A stretch of DNA of 12,946 nt from positions 1 to 12,946 of the forward strand of contig CAZQEN010000217.1 in the NCBI GenBank assembly GCA_964591605.1. Direction: 5' to 3'. Below are positions 5,287-12,885 of this stretch, one piece after another. The notes under the pieces are model-generated. The model ran no database searches and was not told the DNA's origin. It saw only the letters and a list, made by a program, of their open reading frames with translations. The translations under genes and the position numbers were made by a program. Every line of letters starts with the position of its first letter. Position 1 is the first letter of the stretch. Source of the DNA: CAYLLT01 sp964591605 (GTDB lineage Bacteria; Planctomycetota; Phycisphaerae; UBA1845; PWPN01).

Positions 5287-6501
5287 ATGCCCTCCTCACA
5301 CACCTGGATCGCGCTGTCAATCGCCGTTTGCATCACCCCCGCCGCCTTCGCCCTCGACGACTGGGACCTGTACGTGCTCAAGCTCGTCAATCGGGCCCGG
5401 CAGGATCCGGCGGGTGAAGCCGCCCGGATCGGTTCAGACCTCATCGACACGACGCCGCCGCGACCGCCGCTGGCGTACATGACCACGGTCGGCAACGCGG
5501 CCACCAACCACACCAACTGGATGCACGCCAACCTCGGCCACATCAACTCGCCCGACGGGCCCGATTCGTTCACGTTCTATGAGACCATGGACGGCCTGCC
5601 CACCGGAACGCCCGCCACCGGTACGCCGGGCTTCACCGGCGTGAACGTCGGCGCCCGGATCACGGCCGCGGGCTTCACCTGGGACCAGTCCCAGGAGAAC
5701 CTCTCGGCCCTCGTCTCCACCGAGCCCATCCCCATCGATCAGGCCCTGCTCGATGAGAACCACTGGGTCTGGTGGGAGAGCGATGCGGACCGGGCGATCA
5801 TGCTCAGTGCGGATTACACGGTCTTCGGCCATCACGTGGAGAGCCGCTCGTTCACCCCGCCGCTGGGCGGTCTCGACCCGCCTTACAGCAACATCAACTA
5901 CGCGACCATGGACTTCGCCCGCCCCGGCGGGGTAGTGAAGACCTACATGCTGGGCGTGCTCTACCGGGATCTCGACGGTGACGGCGCCTGGACACCCCGC
6001 AACGTCGGCGACCCGCAGCGCGAGGGCCTGGGCAGCGTCGTCTACGCGGTCTACCGGGCGGGCACCACCACCCTGCTCACGATTGGAACGACTCTGGGCA
6101 ACGGCGCCTTCTCGATCAACCGCCCCGACGGCACGTATGACATCCAGTTCAACAACGTGCCCGGCACGCCCACCGGCAAGCTCCGCATCGAGAACGTCAC
6201 CGTCGCCGGGCAGAACGTCGACGTCGGTGATCACAACGTCCGTGCGGTGGCAGCGGCCGATTTCAACGGCGACGGGCACGTCGACGGGGACGATCTGGCG
6301 GTTTTCAGGGCCTGTTCGACCCGCATGGGCGTGCCCTACAGCACCAGCGCGCTGCCGGCCGGCTGCCCGCCGCCTGTCACGGGCTCGAGCCACGTCGCCC
6401 CCGACTTCGACCGCGACGGCGACGTCGATCTGCAGGATCTTGCGGTTTTCCAGCGCTGCTACAGCGGCGCGGCGGCGCCGGCCGCGAACTGCACCGATTG
6501 A
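5287..6501 (+). CDS. Secreted CAP (SCP/PR-1) domain protein with SdrD-B-like segment and dockerin-like EF-hand tail
   Basis: The product is 404 residues from ATG 5287; upstream in-frame codons encode non-signal-like sequence crossing the leader hairpins. Residues 1-22 form a signal peptide ending AAFA. Residues about 28-220 fit the CAP superfamily: the opening helix LVNRARQDPAGEAARIG, NHTNWMHANLGHIN, the ENLS motif near residue 135 and a late HHVE region. CAP proteins are extracellular and have roles ranging from peptidase-like to lipid binding. Residues about 225-320 (YRDLDGDGAWTPRNVGDP, IENVTVAGQNVDVGDH) resemble an SdrD-B-like Ig module. From residue 324 two EF-hand loops (DFNGDGHVDGDD, DFDRDGDVDLQD) with Cys residues form the tail shared with the lectin-like protein at 1694-2863. 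It converges with the sugar transferase gene 68 bases away; no clear terminator is seen between them. Confidence 0.82.
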   Translation: MPSSHTWIALSIAVCITPAAFALDDWDLYVLKLVNRARQDPAGEAARIGSDLIDTTPPRPPLAYMTTVGNAATNHTNWMHANLGHINSPDGPDSFTFYETMDGLPTGTPATGTPGFTGVNVGARITAAGFTWDQSQENLSALVSTEPIPIDQALLDENHWVWWESDADRAIMLSADYTVFGHHVESRSFTPPLGGLDPPYSNINYATMDFARPGGVVKTYMLGVLYRDLDGDGAWTPRNVGDPQREGLGSVVYAVYRAGTTTLLTIGTTLGNGAFSINRPDGTYDIQFNNVPGTPTGKLRIENVTVAGQNVDVGDHNVRAVAAADFNGDGHVDGDDLAVFRACSTRMGVPYSTSALPAGCPPPVTGSSHVAPDFDRDGDVDLQDLAVFQRCYSGAAAPAANCTD

Positions 6502-6569
6502 GCGAGAGGCCGCCGGACGCCTGGAACGAAAAGCCGTCGAAAGGAGTATCACGCGGCGGGTCGAGCATC

Positions 6570-7220
6570 TCAGGACCGGGCGTAGGGGCTCTGGTCGAAC
6601 GGACGCGAGAAGCGCGCTTCGCCCAGCACGATGACCGCCAGCGTTCTGGCCAGGATCGACAGGTCCAGCAGGAAACTGACGTGATCGACGTAGTGCACGT
6701 CGTATCGGATGCGCTCGTCCCAGGGGATGTTGGCGTTGCCGTTGACCTGGGCCAGGCCAGTGATGCCCGGACGAACTTCTAGGCGCCTCCTGCGAAACTC
6801 GTCGTAGGTCAGCACCTGCTCCATGATCGTCGGGCGCGGGCCGACCAGCGACATGTCCCCCTTCAGCACGTTCAGGAGCTGCGGCAGTTCGTCGATCTTG
6901 AACCGCCGCAGGAACCGGCCCGCCGGCGTGACCGCCTGGTGCGTGAGCGGGACGATCTCCTCGGGATCGTGCCGGTGATCCGCCCGCATCGTCCGGAACT
7001 TGTAGGAGGGAAACGGCCGGCCGCGACGCCCGCCGCGCTCCTGGCGGAACAGGATCGGGCCCGGCGACGTCAGCTTGATCAGCACCGCTGCCCCCAGCCA
7101 GACCGGCGTGAGAGCGAGGATCAGCCCGAGGCTCACCACCACGTCGAACGTTCGCTTGAAAGCCGCGTAGAGCACGTGCACCGCATTCTGATCAGGGCCG
7201 CACCGCTTCGTCACCGTCAC
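6570..7220 (-). CDS. Sugar transferase (polyprenyl-phosphate phosphoglycosyltransferase, PglC/WcaJ type)
   Basis: The product is 216 residues from GTG 7220. The family transfers a sugar-1-phosphate from a UDP-sugar to undecaprenyl phosphate, the first membrane step of exopolysaccharide, capsule or glycan assembly. Visible motifs are the membrane-entry region KRTFDVVVSLGLILALTPVW (22-41), SPGPILFRQERGGRRG (52-67) with YKFRTM (73-78), the catalytic Asp-Glu pair in IDELPQLLNVLKGDMSL (109-125), VGPRP (126-130) and RPGITGLAQVNGN (150-162). It is the short, monotopic, catalytic-core form. Upstream in-frame codons to 7583 encode Arg/Ala-rich shadow sequence of the TPR gene. The GTG overlaps that gene's TGA stop (GTGA) and has no Shine-Dalgarno sequence, so it is probably translated by coupling. 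The exact sugar cannot be told from sequence. Confidence 0.92.
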   Translation of the reverse strand: MTVTKRCGPDQNAVHVLYAAFKRTFDVVVSLGLILALTPVWLGAAVLIKLTSPGPILFRQERGGRRGRPFPSYKFRTMRADHRHDPEEIVPLTHQAVTPAGRFLRRFKIDELPQLLNVLKGDMSLVGPRPTIMEQVLTYDEFRRRRLEVRPGITGLAQVNGNANIPWDERIRYDVHYVDHVSFLLDLSILARTLAVIVLGEARFSRPFDQSPYARS

Positions 7221-9652
7221 CGCGGCAGCGCCGGCGCGGTCGACGGGGGCTCGTCCGGCAGCGCGAGCAGCACGGGCTGCTCCGGCGGGGTCGGCGGGGC
7301 CGCCGGGGCGGCCTCGGGCGGACCCGTCGGCCGCACCATTGCGGCCGGTGTCGGTCGGGTCGCTGCCGCCGTTGTCTGGTCGCGGAGCCGCTGCAGCAGC
7401 GCGCCGCTGAACCGCCGCACCCATTCGTCCGGATCGGACTTGCTGGCCCACTCGAGCACGGGCCGCGACTTCTCGCCGTGGTGATCGACCAGCGACCGGA
7501 TGGCCAGCCCCCGCACCAGCCAGTGAGGATCGCCGAGCATCCCCGTCACCACCTGTGTCGCCGGCTTGTCGAGCACGAACCACCGCGTCATCTCGGTGAA
7601 CTGCACACGCACCCGCCAGTCGCCGTCCGACGCCCGGGCCAGCACCGCGCTCTGCACCCTGGCCGCGTCGATCCGCGGCACAGCATAGCTGAGTCGTCCT
7701 GCTGCCAGGTGCTGGTGCTCCGCCAGCAGCATGGCGAGCTTCGAGGCCGCCTCAATCCGCTGATCGGCCTCCGGTGCGGCCGACGCCGCGATGAGGCGAT
7801 TGACCTGGTCCGGGATGCCCACGATCCCGGCCCGCTGGAACTTGAGGGGGGCAATCAGCAGCCCCCCCGGCGCGGGCGCCCACACTTCGCGGCCCTCCCG
7901 GTCGACCAGCCGCAGCGGATTGGTGATCGCCGTGAGTTCCACCTGCTGCGTGACCTGCGGCGTGCCGATCATCGCCGCGCGGATCGGCCCCACCAGAAAG
8001 TTCTGCATCATCTGCACCGATTCGCCCGGCAGGAGCTGCAGTCCCGCCCGCGGCTGCACGCGCAGGCTGGGCCCCGAGCTGCGGCCGCGGTCGCCGCTGG
8101 TCTGGATCGAGCACAGTACCTCCGGCGAGAGCATCGCCTCGGGCCCGATCACGATCGGAAACGGGCCCGTGTTCCGGAGGGTCAGCGTGCAGGGCCACGG
8201 GTCGCAGCCGGTCGGCTGCCCCGGCCCGGTCCACGCCGCGCTGAGGTACTTCTCCGGGGCAAAGGCAAAATCAAGCACCTCCCCCGGAAATGCCTCCAGA
8301 ACCTTGGCGACCTCCGCGTCGGGTCGAGTGGTGGGTGCCGGCGTCTGAAGGGACTGCGCGATTTCCCGGATCCGCCTGTGCTGCTCGACACCGGCCGGCC
8401 GCGTGGCCAGCGCCGCGACCTGCCGGGTCGCCGCGTCGGTCTGACCGAGCTTGTGCAGGGCCTCCGCCAGCAGAACCGCCGACCAGGTATCGCGGCCGGC
8501 GGACGATTCGAGCACCTCCCGCGCTTCGGCCCACTGTTGCCTGCGCAGGAGTGCGGCCCCCAGCGCGCGATGTGCCACGCCTTCCGTGGACGGGTCCGCC
8601 AGCAGCGATCGGGCCAGGGCCGAGCCCTGCTCCACGTCGCCGACCGTGTGCACCAGCACCCAGCTCAGCTCCGCGAGCGTGCGGGGGTCGAGCCCGCCCT
8701 GGCCGGCCGAAATCCGCTGGCGCCACTTCGCGCTGACCTGCTGAACGGCCGCCTGGGCGGCGGCTTGATCACCCTGCTGACCCGCCAGTTGCGCGCGGGC
8801 CAGCAGCGCGGGCACATCATCGGGGTCATGCTCGATGATCTGATCGATGCACTTGCGGGCCTCCGCCAGTCGGCCGCTGCTGGCCAGTGCGTCCGCCCGC
8901 TGCAGCAGCAACTGCGCGGGGGCATGGCCGGGCGGGATCTTCTCCGCCAGTTTCGTCGCGTGGGCAAAGAAGCGCTCGGCCTGACCAAACTCACCGGCGG
9001 CCGCCAGCAGATTCCCCAGCTCGGCCGACGCCTGCACCGACGCCGGATTGGCCCGTAGAACCCACAGGTACTGCTCGACCAGTGCCGCGGGACGTGTCGC
9101 CGTCTGGCGAACCTCGGCCAGCAACTGCCGCGCCCGCAGGTTGAAGGGGTCGGCTTTCACCGCCGCCTGCGCCTGCAGCGCCGCCCGTTCCGGTTCGGCC
9201 CGGTTCCAGTGGTGCTCGGCCAGGCGGCGATGCAGATCGCTGGTCGCGGCCGCCGGAAGGTGCTCGCGGCGCAGATAGGCCGTGCAGAACTCCGCCCGTT
9301 CCTCGGCCGTCTGCAGGGCGGAGATGGCCGATTCGATCCAGTTCAACTGGGCCGCGGCGTCACCCGATTGCCGGCGAACGTACGCCGCCAGGGCCTGGCG
9401 GGCCTCGGCCGGGCGGTCCAGCGCCCGGAGCATGTCGTATTGCCAGTAGTACGCGGCGGGAAGGTCGGGCTCGACGCGGACGGCGGCCTCCATGAACAGC
9501 AGGGTCAGTGTCGCGTCGGCGTCCGACAGGCCGGCCTGCGCGCTGAGCGGGTAGTCACGTCCGAGGTCCACCAGCCAGGATCCGATGCCCGGCGGAGCGG
9601 CCCACGCTGCGGTGCACACCCCGATGCTGACCCACACGTGCCGTATGAACAT
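7217..9652 (-). CDS. Exported TPR protein with HEAT-like C-terminal region
   Basis: The product is 811 residues. The start ATG at 9652 has GGGAG six bases upstream. Residues 1-18 (MFIRHVWVSIGVCTAAWA) form a signal peptide, so the protein should act outside the cytoplasmic membrane. Residues about 40-440 are Ala/Leu/Arg-rich helical hairpins of TPR type (AELGNLLAAAGEFGQAERFF, PAQLLLQRADALASSGRLAE). Residues about 455-620 form a beta-rich domain (PWPCTLTLRNTGPFPIVIGP, VTQQVELTAITNPLRLVD). Residues about 640-757 contain HEAT-like helices (DGDWRVRVQFTEMTRWF, DPHWLVRGLAIRSLVDHH). The last 50 residues are Pro/Ala-rich and low in complexity. TPR and HEAT modules are protein-interaction scaffolds; with the coupled sugar transferase, a role in assembly or export of a surface glycan is plausible but inferred. 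No enzyme motif is seen. Confidence 0.85.
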   Translation of the reverse strand: MFIRHVWVSIGVCTAAWAAPPGIGSWLVDLGRDYPLSAQAGLSDADATLTLLFMEAAVRVEPDLPAAYYWQYDMLRALDRPAEARQALAAYVRRQSGDAAAQLNWIESAISALQTAEERAEFCTAYLRREHLPAAATSDLHRRLAEHHWNRAEPERAALQAQAAVKADPFNLRARQLLAEVRQTATRPAALVEQYLWVLRANPASVQASAELGNLLAAAGEFGQAERFFAHATKLAEKIPPGHAPAQLLLQRADALASSGRLAEARKCIDQIIEHDPDDVPALLARAQLAGQQGDQAAAQAAVQQVSAKWRQRISAGQGGLDPRTLAELSWVLVHTVGDVEQGSALARSLLADPSTEGVAHRALGAALLRRQQWAEAREVLESSAGRDTWSAVLLAEALHKLGQTDAATRQVAALATRPAGVEQHRRIREIAQSLQTPAPTTRPDAEVAKVLEAFPGEVLDFAFAPEKYLSAAWTGPGQPTGCDPWPCTLTLRNTGPFPIVIGPEAMLSPEVLCSIQTSGDRGRSSGPSLRVQPRAGLQLLPGESVQMMQNFLVGPIRAAMIGTPQVTQQVELTAITNPLRLVDREGREVWAPAPGGLLIAPLKFQRAGIVGIPDQVNRLIAASAAPEADQRIEAASKLAMLLAEHQHLAAGRLSYAVPRIDAARVQSAVLARASDGDWRVRVQFTEMTRWFVLDKPATQVVTGMLGDPHWLVRGLAIRSLVDHHGEKSRPVLEWASKSDPDEWVRRFSGALLQRLRDQTTAAATRPTPAAMVRPTGPPEAAPAAPPTPPEQPVLLALPDEPPSTAPALPR

Positions 9653-9687
9653 GGCTGCTCCCGGATCCCACGGTTCGTCTGCCGGGA

Positions 9688-9716
9688 GTTATCGGCCAAT
9701 CCGCGCGGCGAGTCAA
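9688..9716 (-). promoter_or_regulatory. Sigma-70-like promoter for the TPR-sugar transferase operon
   Basis: On the minus strand, TTGACT (complement of 9711-9716) is separated by exactly 17 bases from GATAAC (complement of 9688-9693). The hexamers match the consensus at five and four positions. Initiation would fall near 9681, giving a leader of about 29 bases that contains the GGGAG ribosome site before ATG 9652. It is the best promoter-like match I noticed in the window. Confidence 0.55.
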
Positions 9717-9815
9717 CGCGGCCGCCCGCCTCGATGGCAACCGGCCTTTTGTGGTACAACGGTATGGTCTGCTTCCGGCTGTCGGGCCTGTGCTGGGTTG
9801 TGCGGGGGAATCGAG

Positions 9816-11003
9816 ATGCGTTTCGGATCGGCGAGTGCCTCTCTGGGAAAAGTCGACCCCGGACTGGGTCGCCTGCTCGACCGCGCGGAGGCCGAGATGG
9901 GGGCACGCCGCGCGGACCTCGTGATCGTTTTCCTGTCTTCGCATTTTGAGGACGAGGTGGACCGGATCCTGGAACATGTGTCAAACCGGTATCCATCGGC
10001 CGTGGTGATGGGATGCTCCGCGGAAGGGGTGATCGGCGGGGATCAGGAACACGAGCGGACGCCCAGCCTGGCGGTCATGATCGCGGATCTGCCCGGCGTG
10101 CGCCTGACGCCTTTTCGAGTCCCGGCCGATCAGCTTGCCCGGCTCGATCCGGACGAGCCGTGGTCCGACGTGATCGGTGTTTCGGCCGATGACTGGCCGA
10201 GCTTCCTGTTGTTCGGCGACCCGTTCACCGTGCCGGTCAAGCCGGTGCTGAGCGCGTTCGACCGCGCGTACCCCGAGCGGCCGGTGCTCGGCGGGATGGC
10301 CAGCGGCTGTGAAGCGCCGGGGCAGACGGTGATCGTCGTCGACGGCCAGGTGCAGCGCGATGGGTTCGGAGGCGTCGCCCTCTCAGGGGCGGTTCACATC
10401 GAGCCCGTGGTTTCCCAGGGATGCCGCCCGATCGGGCATCCGCTGGTGATCACCCGGTGCGAACGCAACATTCTGCACACCCTGGGCGGGCGTCCGGCGG
10501 CCGAGCGCCTCCAGGACATCATCGACGGCCTGCCGCCGCGCGACGCGAAGCTCGCCCGCGAGGCCCTCTTCATCGGGCGCGTCATCAACGAGTACAAGGA
10601 GACGTTCACCCGCGGCGATTTTCTGATCCGGCACCTGATCGGCTATGATCCCCGGTCTGGAGCGATCGCCGTCGGCGACGAGATGCGCATCGGAGCCACG
10701 GTGCAGTTCCACGTCCGCGAGGCGGAGTCGGCCGATGAGGATCTGCGTCAGATGCTCGCTCCGCACGGGGGCCGGCAGGCGCCGGCGGGCGTGCTGCTGT
10801 TCTCGTGCAACGGGCGCGGCACCCGCATGTGGCCCGAGCGGCATCACGACGTATCGACCGTGCGCCAGGTGTGCGGGCCCGTCCCGGTGGCGGGCTTCTT
10901 TGCGGCCGGCGAGATCGGCCCGGTGTCGGGACGCAGCTTCATCCACGGCCACACAGCCAGCATGGCGCTGTTCAGGCCTGCGGAGACGCAGGATGGAGCT
11001 TGA
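9816..11003 (+). CDS. FIST N- and C-domain sensory protein
   Basis: The product is 395 residues. ATG 9816 has GGGGG seven bases upstream; the longer in-frame reading back to 9585 overlaps the divergent TPR promoter and signal-peptide coding and is rejected. Residues about 30-220 (DLVIVFLSSHFEDEVDRIL, VVMGCSAEGVIGG, PVLGGMASG) match the FIST N domain. Residues about 225-385 match the FIST C domain, with the hallmark SCNGRG near 330 and GFFAAGEIGPVSG near 358, followed by FIHGHTASMALF. FIST domains are proposed to bind small ligands such as amino acids in signal transduction. Here the protein stands alone, without a kinase, cyclase or receptor domain, and is predicted cytosolic. The next reading frame begins directly after its stop (TGAATG), suggesting an operon with pyrK. 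Confidence 0.9.
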   Translation: MRFGSASASLGKVDPGLGRLLDRAEAEMGARRADLVIVFLSSHFEDEVDRILEHVSNRYPSAVVMGCSAEGVIGGDQEHERTPSLAVMIADLPGVRLTPFRVPADQLARLDPDEPWSDVIGVSADDWPSFLLFGDPFTVPVKPVLSAFDRAYPERPVLGGMASGCEAPGQTVIVVDGQVQRDGFGGVALSGAVHIEPVVSQGCRPIGHPLVITRCERNILHTLGGRPAAERLQDIIDGLPPRDAKLAREALFIGRVINEYKETFTRGDFLIRHLIGYDPRSGAIAVGDEMRIGATVQFHVREAESADEDLRQMLAPHGGRQAPAGVLLFSCNGRGTRMWPERHHDVSTVRQVCGPVPVAGFFAAGEIGPVSGRSFIHGHTASMALFRPAETQDGA

Positions 11004-11108
11004 ATGAGCCTTATACCAGTGTCCGCATGCGGTGGGCGCCCCCGGATCGGCGGGCGTCGCGCCCGTCCGCGCCGCACGATCGCGAATCGAGCTGAGTGCC
11101 CGGCATGA
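11004..11108 (+). CDS. Candidate 34-residue small ORF coupling FIST and pyrK
   Basis: ATG at 11004 directly follows the FIST stop (TGAATG) and has GGAG (10995-10998) five bases upstream. The frame runs 34 codons to a TGA at 11106-11108 that overlaps the ATG of pyrK (ATGA). The peptide begins MSLIPVSACGGRPRIGG and is Arg-rich, with no domain I know. It is either a real small protein, a leader whose translation delivers ribosomes to pyrK, or a chance frame in GC-rich DNA. The double coupling geometry and the lack of a ribosome site for pyrK favour translation. Confidence 0.35.
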   Translation: MSLIPVSACGGRPRIGGRRARPRRTIANRAECPA

Positions 11109-12013
11109 CTTCCTCCTGCGTGACCACCAGCCCGCGCGGCGTCTTTCTGGCCCGGACGAAAGCCAACGTCTCCCTGTGCCCGGAACACTTCCGACTGGTT
11201 CTGGAGATCGAGGGTTTCCCCGCCGCCGCGCCGGGCCAGTTCGTGCAGATCCTCTGTGCCGATCCGCTGCAGCGGGAGAGCGTCAGCGCCGCGTTCATCC
11301 GCCGGCCCTTCAGCATCGGCGGGCTGCGCCGAAGCGCCGATCGCTGCGAGGTCGAGATCTATCATCGCGTCGTCGGGCCCGGCACCCGCTGGATGGGGCA
11401 GCTTCGACCCGGTGATCCCGTCGATCTGCTCGGCCCGCTGGGTCAGCCCTTTCCGCTCGCGGCTGACCGGCCGGTCACCCTGCTGGTGGGCGGGGGCATC
11501 GGCCTCCCGCCGCTGATCTGGCTGGCCGAGGCGCTGCACGCCGCGGGCCGGCAGGTCGTCGCCTTCGTAGGAGCCCGCTCCGAAGCCCTGATCCCGCTCA
11601 CCCGCCGGGCCGGCGTGCCGGTGCGGCCGCTGGAGCCGGCGCTCGCGTTCGAAGAGTTCGCCCGGTCGGCCGTGCCCGTCGTGCTCTCCACCAACGACGG
11701 TTCGCTCGGCTCCGCCGGCTACATCCCGGACGCGTTCGCGGCGTACCTCGAGCACCACGCCGATCTGGCCGCCCGCGCGGTGGTGTACACCTGCGGCCCC
11801 AACCCGATGATGCGGGCGGTCGCCCCGGTCTGCGAGCAGCGCGGCATTCCGTGCCTGGTCTGTCTCGAGCGGGTGATGGCCTGCGGGATGGGCACGTGCC
11901 AGTCCTGCGTCGTGGCCGTGCGCGACGCCGCCGCGCCGGACGGATGGCGCTACCGCCTGTGCTGCACCGACGGCCCCGTCTTCGACAGCCGCGTCGTGTT
12001 GTGGAATCACTGA
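11105..12013 (+). CDS. pyrK: PyrK-like dihydroorotate dehydrogenase electron-transfer subunit
   Basis: The product is 302 residues. PyrK passes electrons from dihydroorotate, via the PyrD subunit, through an iron-sulfur cluster and FAD to NAD+ in pyrimidine synthesis. Visible are the flavin-binding RRPFSI (66-71), the nucleotide-binding GGGIG (129-133), CGPNPMM (230-236) and the [2Fe-2S] ligand set ACGMGTCQSC (Cys260, Cys265, Cys268) with Cys286 or Cys287 after 17 residues. The C-x4-C-x2-C spacing is that of PyrK. Length is a little above the usual 250-270. ATG 11105 is chosen; GTG 11096 would add three residues. No ribosome site precedes it, but the small ORF's stop overlaps its start. No pyrD adjoins it in this window, so a related electron-transfer role (NfnA/SudB-like) is the main alternative. 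Confidence 0.85.
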   Translation: MTSSCVTTSPRGVFLARTKANVSLCPEHFRLVLEIEGFPAAAPGQFVQILCADPLQRESVSAAFIRRPFSIGGLRRSADRCEVEIYHRVVGPGTRWMGQLRPGDPVDLLGPLGQPFPLAADRPVTLLVGGGIGLPPLIWLAEALHAAGRQVVAFVGARSEALIPLTRRAGVPVRPLEPALAFEEFARSAVPVVLSTNDGSLGSAGYIPDAFAAYLEHHADLAARAVVYTCGPNPMMRAVAPVCEQRGIPCLVCLERVMACGMGTCQSCVVAVRDAAAPDGWRYRLCCTDGPVFDSRVVLWNH

Positions 12014-12015
12014 GC

Positions 12016-12786
12016 TCAGACCCGCTTGTGGCGGGTGCGTTCGGCGAGGACGTCGCGGAGGCGGGCGGCCCGCTCGAAGTCTTCGGCGGCCACCGCATCG
12101 GCGAGCTGCTCGCGCAGCGTGCGGCGGCGCCGATAGCGCTTGCGGATCTGCCGCTCGAACGTGCGCAGCTCGTGCAGGAACGGCCGCAGGTCCAGCGACG
12201 GCTCGTGCGGCTCGGCCGACTCGCCGCAGCGCTCGATGTCGAGCGCGCCGGTCTGGAGAAACTCGATCGCCGCGTCCGGGTCCTGATCGAGCAGGGCACG
12301 TTCGGCCTGGCACACCGCGCGGTGCATCAGGACAAACGGCCGGTGCTGTTCCTGCTCTTCCACCACCTCAAGGTTCACGTGCGAACGGGCGAAGAAATCC
12401 AGAATGGCCAGATTGTGTTCGGCATCGCGGATCGCCGCCCCGTAGGCCGCATCAGCCTCTTCGAGATCGTCGTTGCTCTGGGCCTGCTTGGCGAGCGTCA
12501 TCCAGGTCACCCGGCGGCGGTAATACTGCAGCATCTCGCGCACCAGCTCGCCCAGCTCCTCCTGGCTGACCTCGATCGGCCCCTTCGACTGAGACAGCCG
12601 TGACTGCGTGAGGTCCAGGAGGCTCGGCTGCCCGTCCGGACGGCCCTCCGCGTGCATCTGCAGCACGCCCAGATCGATCCGGAGCTGGAGGAACATCTGG
12701 CCGTCCGAGGCAACGATGCGGCGGGCGCGCACGCCGCCCGTGTCCAAGCCGAAGTCAGCCAGAATGGGCGTCAGATCCTTGGCCAT
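12016..12786 (-). CDS. UVR-motif (UvrB/UvrC motif) protein
   Basis: The product is 256 residues from ATG 12786; the frame is open to ATG 12855. The shorter start begins MAKDLTPILADFGLDTG, which matches how I recall planctomycete relatives beginning, and GAGGGGTG lies upstream. Residues about 20-60 contain VRARRIVASDGQMFLQLRID, then LGVLQMHAEGRPDGQPSLLD. The middle is helical with a TPR-like look. The C-terminus has the UVR motif (LREQLADAVAAEDFERAARL), the helical hairpin that mediates UvrB-UvrC contact in nucleotide excision repair and also occurs in McsA and Clp-related proteins. No nuclease or helicase domain is present, so it is an interaction protein of unknown partner. It converges with pyrK two bases apart. 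Confidence 0.75.
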   Translation of the reverse strand: MAKDLTPILADFGLDTGGVRARRIVASDGQMFLQLRIDLGVLQMHAEGRPDGQPSLLDLTQSRLSQSKGPIEVSQEELGELVREMLQYYRRRVTWMTLAKQAQSNDDLEEADAAYGAAIRDAEHNLAILDFFARSHVNLEVVEEQEQHRPFVLMHRAVCQAERALLDQDPDAAIEFLQTGALDIERCGESAEPHEPSLDLRPFLHELRTFERQIRKRYRRRRTLREQLADAVAAEDFERAARLRDVLAERTRHKRV

Positions 12787-12885
12787 GAGGCAGTTCACCC
12801 CTCGCGCGGACACCTCACCGACCCGCAGCTCCGGGAGCCGGTGATGCACTTCCATCTTAGCACAGGTGCCCCTCGGGAGCGATGG

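Noticed and set aside
5434..6552. 372-codon minus-strand frame
   Set aside because: It is antisense to the CAP-domain gene, rich in Val, Gly, Arg and Ala, without motifs.
6502..6569. Terminator between the convergent CAP and sugar transferase genes
   Set aside because: Only very short arms (AGGC/GCCT) could be found and there is no T run on either strand.
7221..7583. N-terminal extension of the sugar transferase to 7583
   Set aside because: The added 121 residues are low-complexity Arg/Ala/Gly sequence read out of frame within the TPR gene. GTG 7220 gives the normal length for the family and a GTGA overlap.
7478..9058. 526-codon plus-strand open frame
   Set aside because: It is antisense to the TPR/HEAT gene and is rich in Arg, His, Gly and Gln with no signal, motif or ribosome site. 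It is a shadow of the real minus-strand gene.
9585..9815. N-terminal extension of the FIST protein
   Set aside because: It would start inside the divergent TPR gene's signal-peptide codons and cross its promoter. ATG 9816 has a strong ribosome site and the family-like N-terminus.
10844..12313. Long (489-codon) minus-strand open frame across pyrK and its flanks
   Set aside because: It is antisense to pyrK, whose motifs are unmistakable. Its product is Arg/Ala/Gly/Pro-rich with no domain, and long antisense frames are expected at this GC3.
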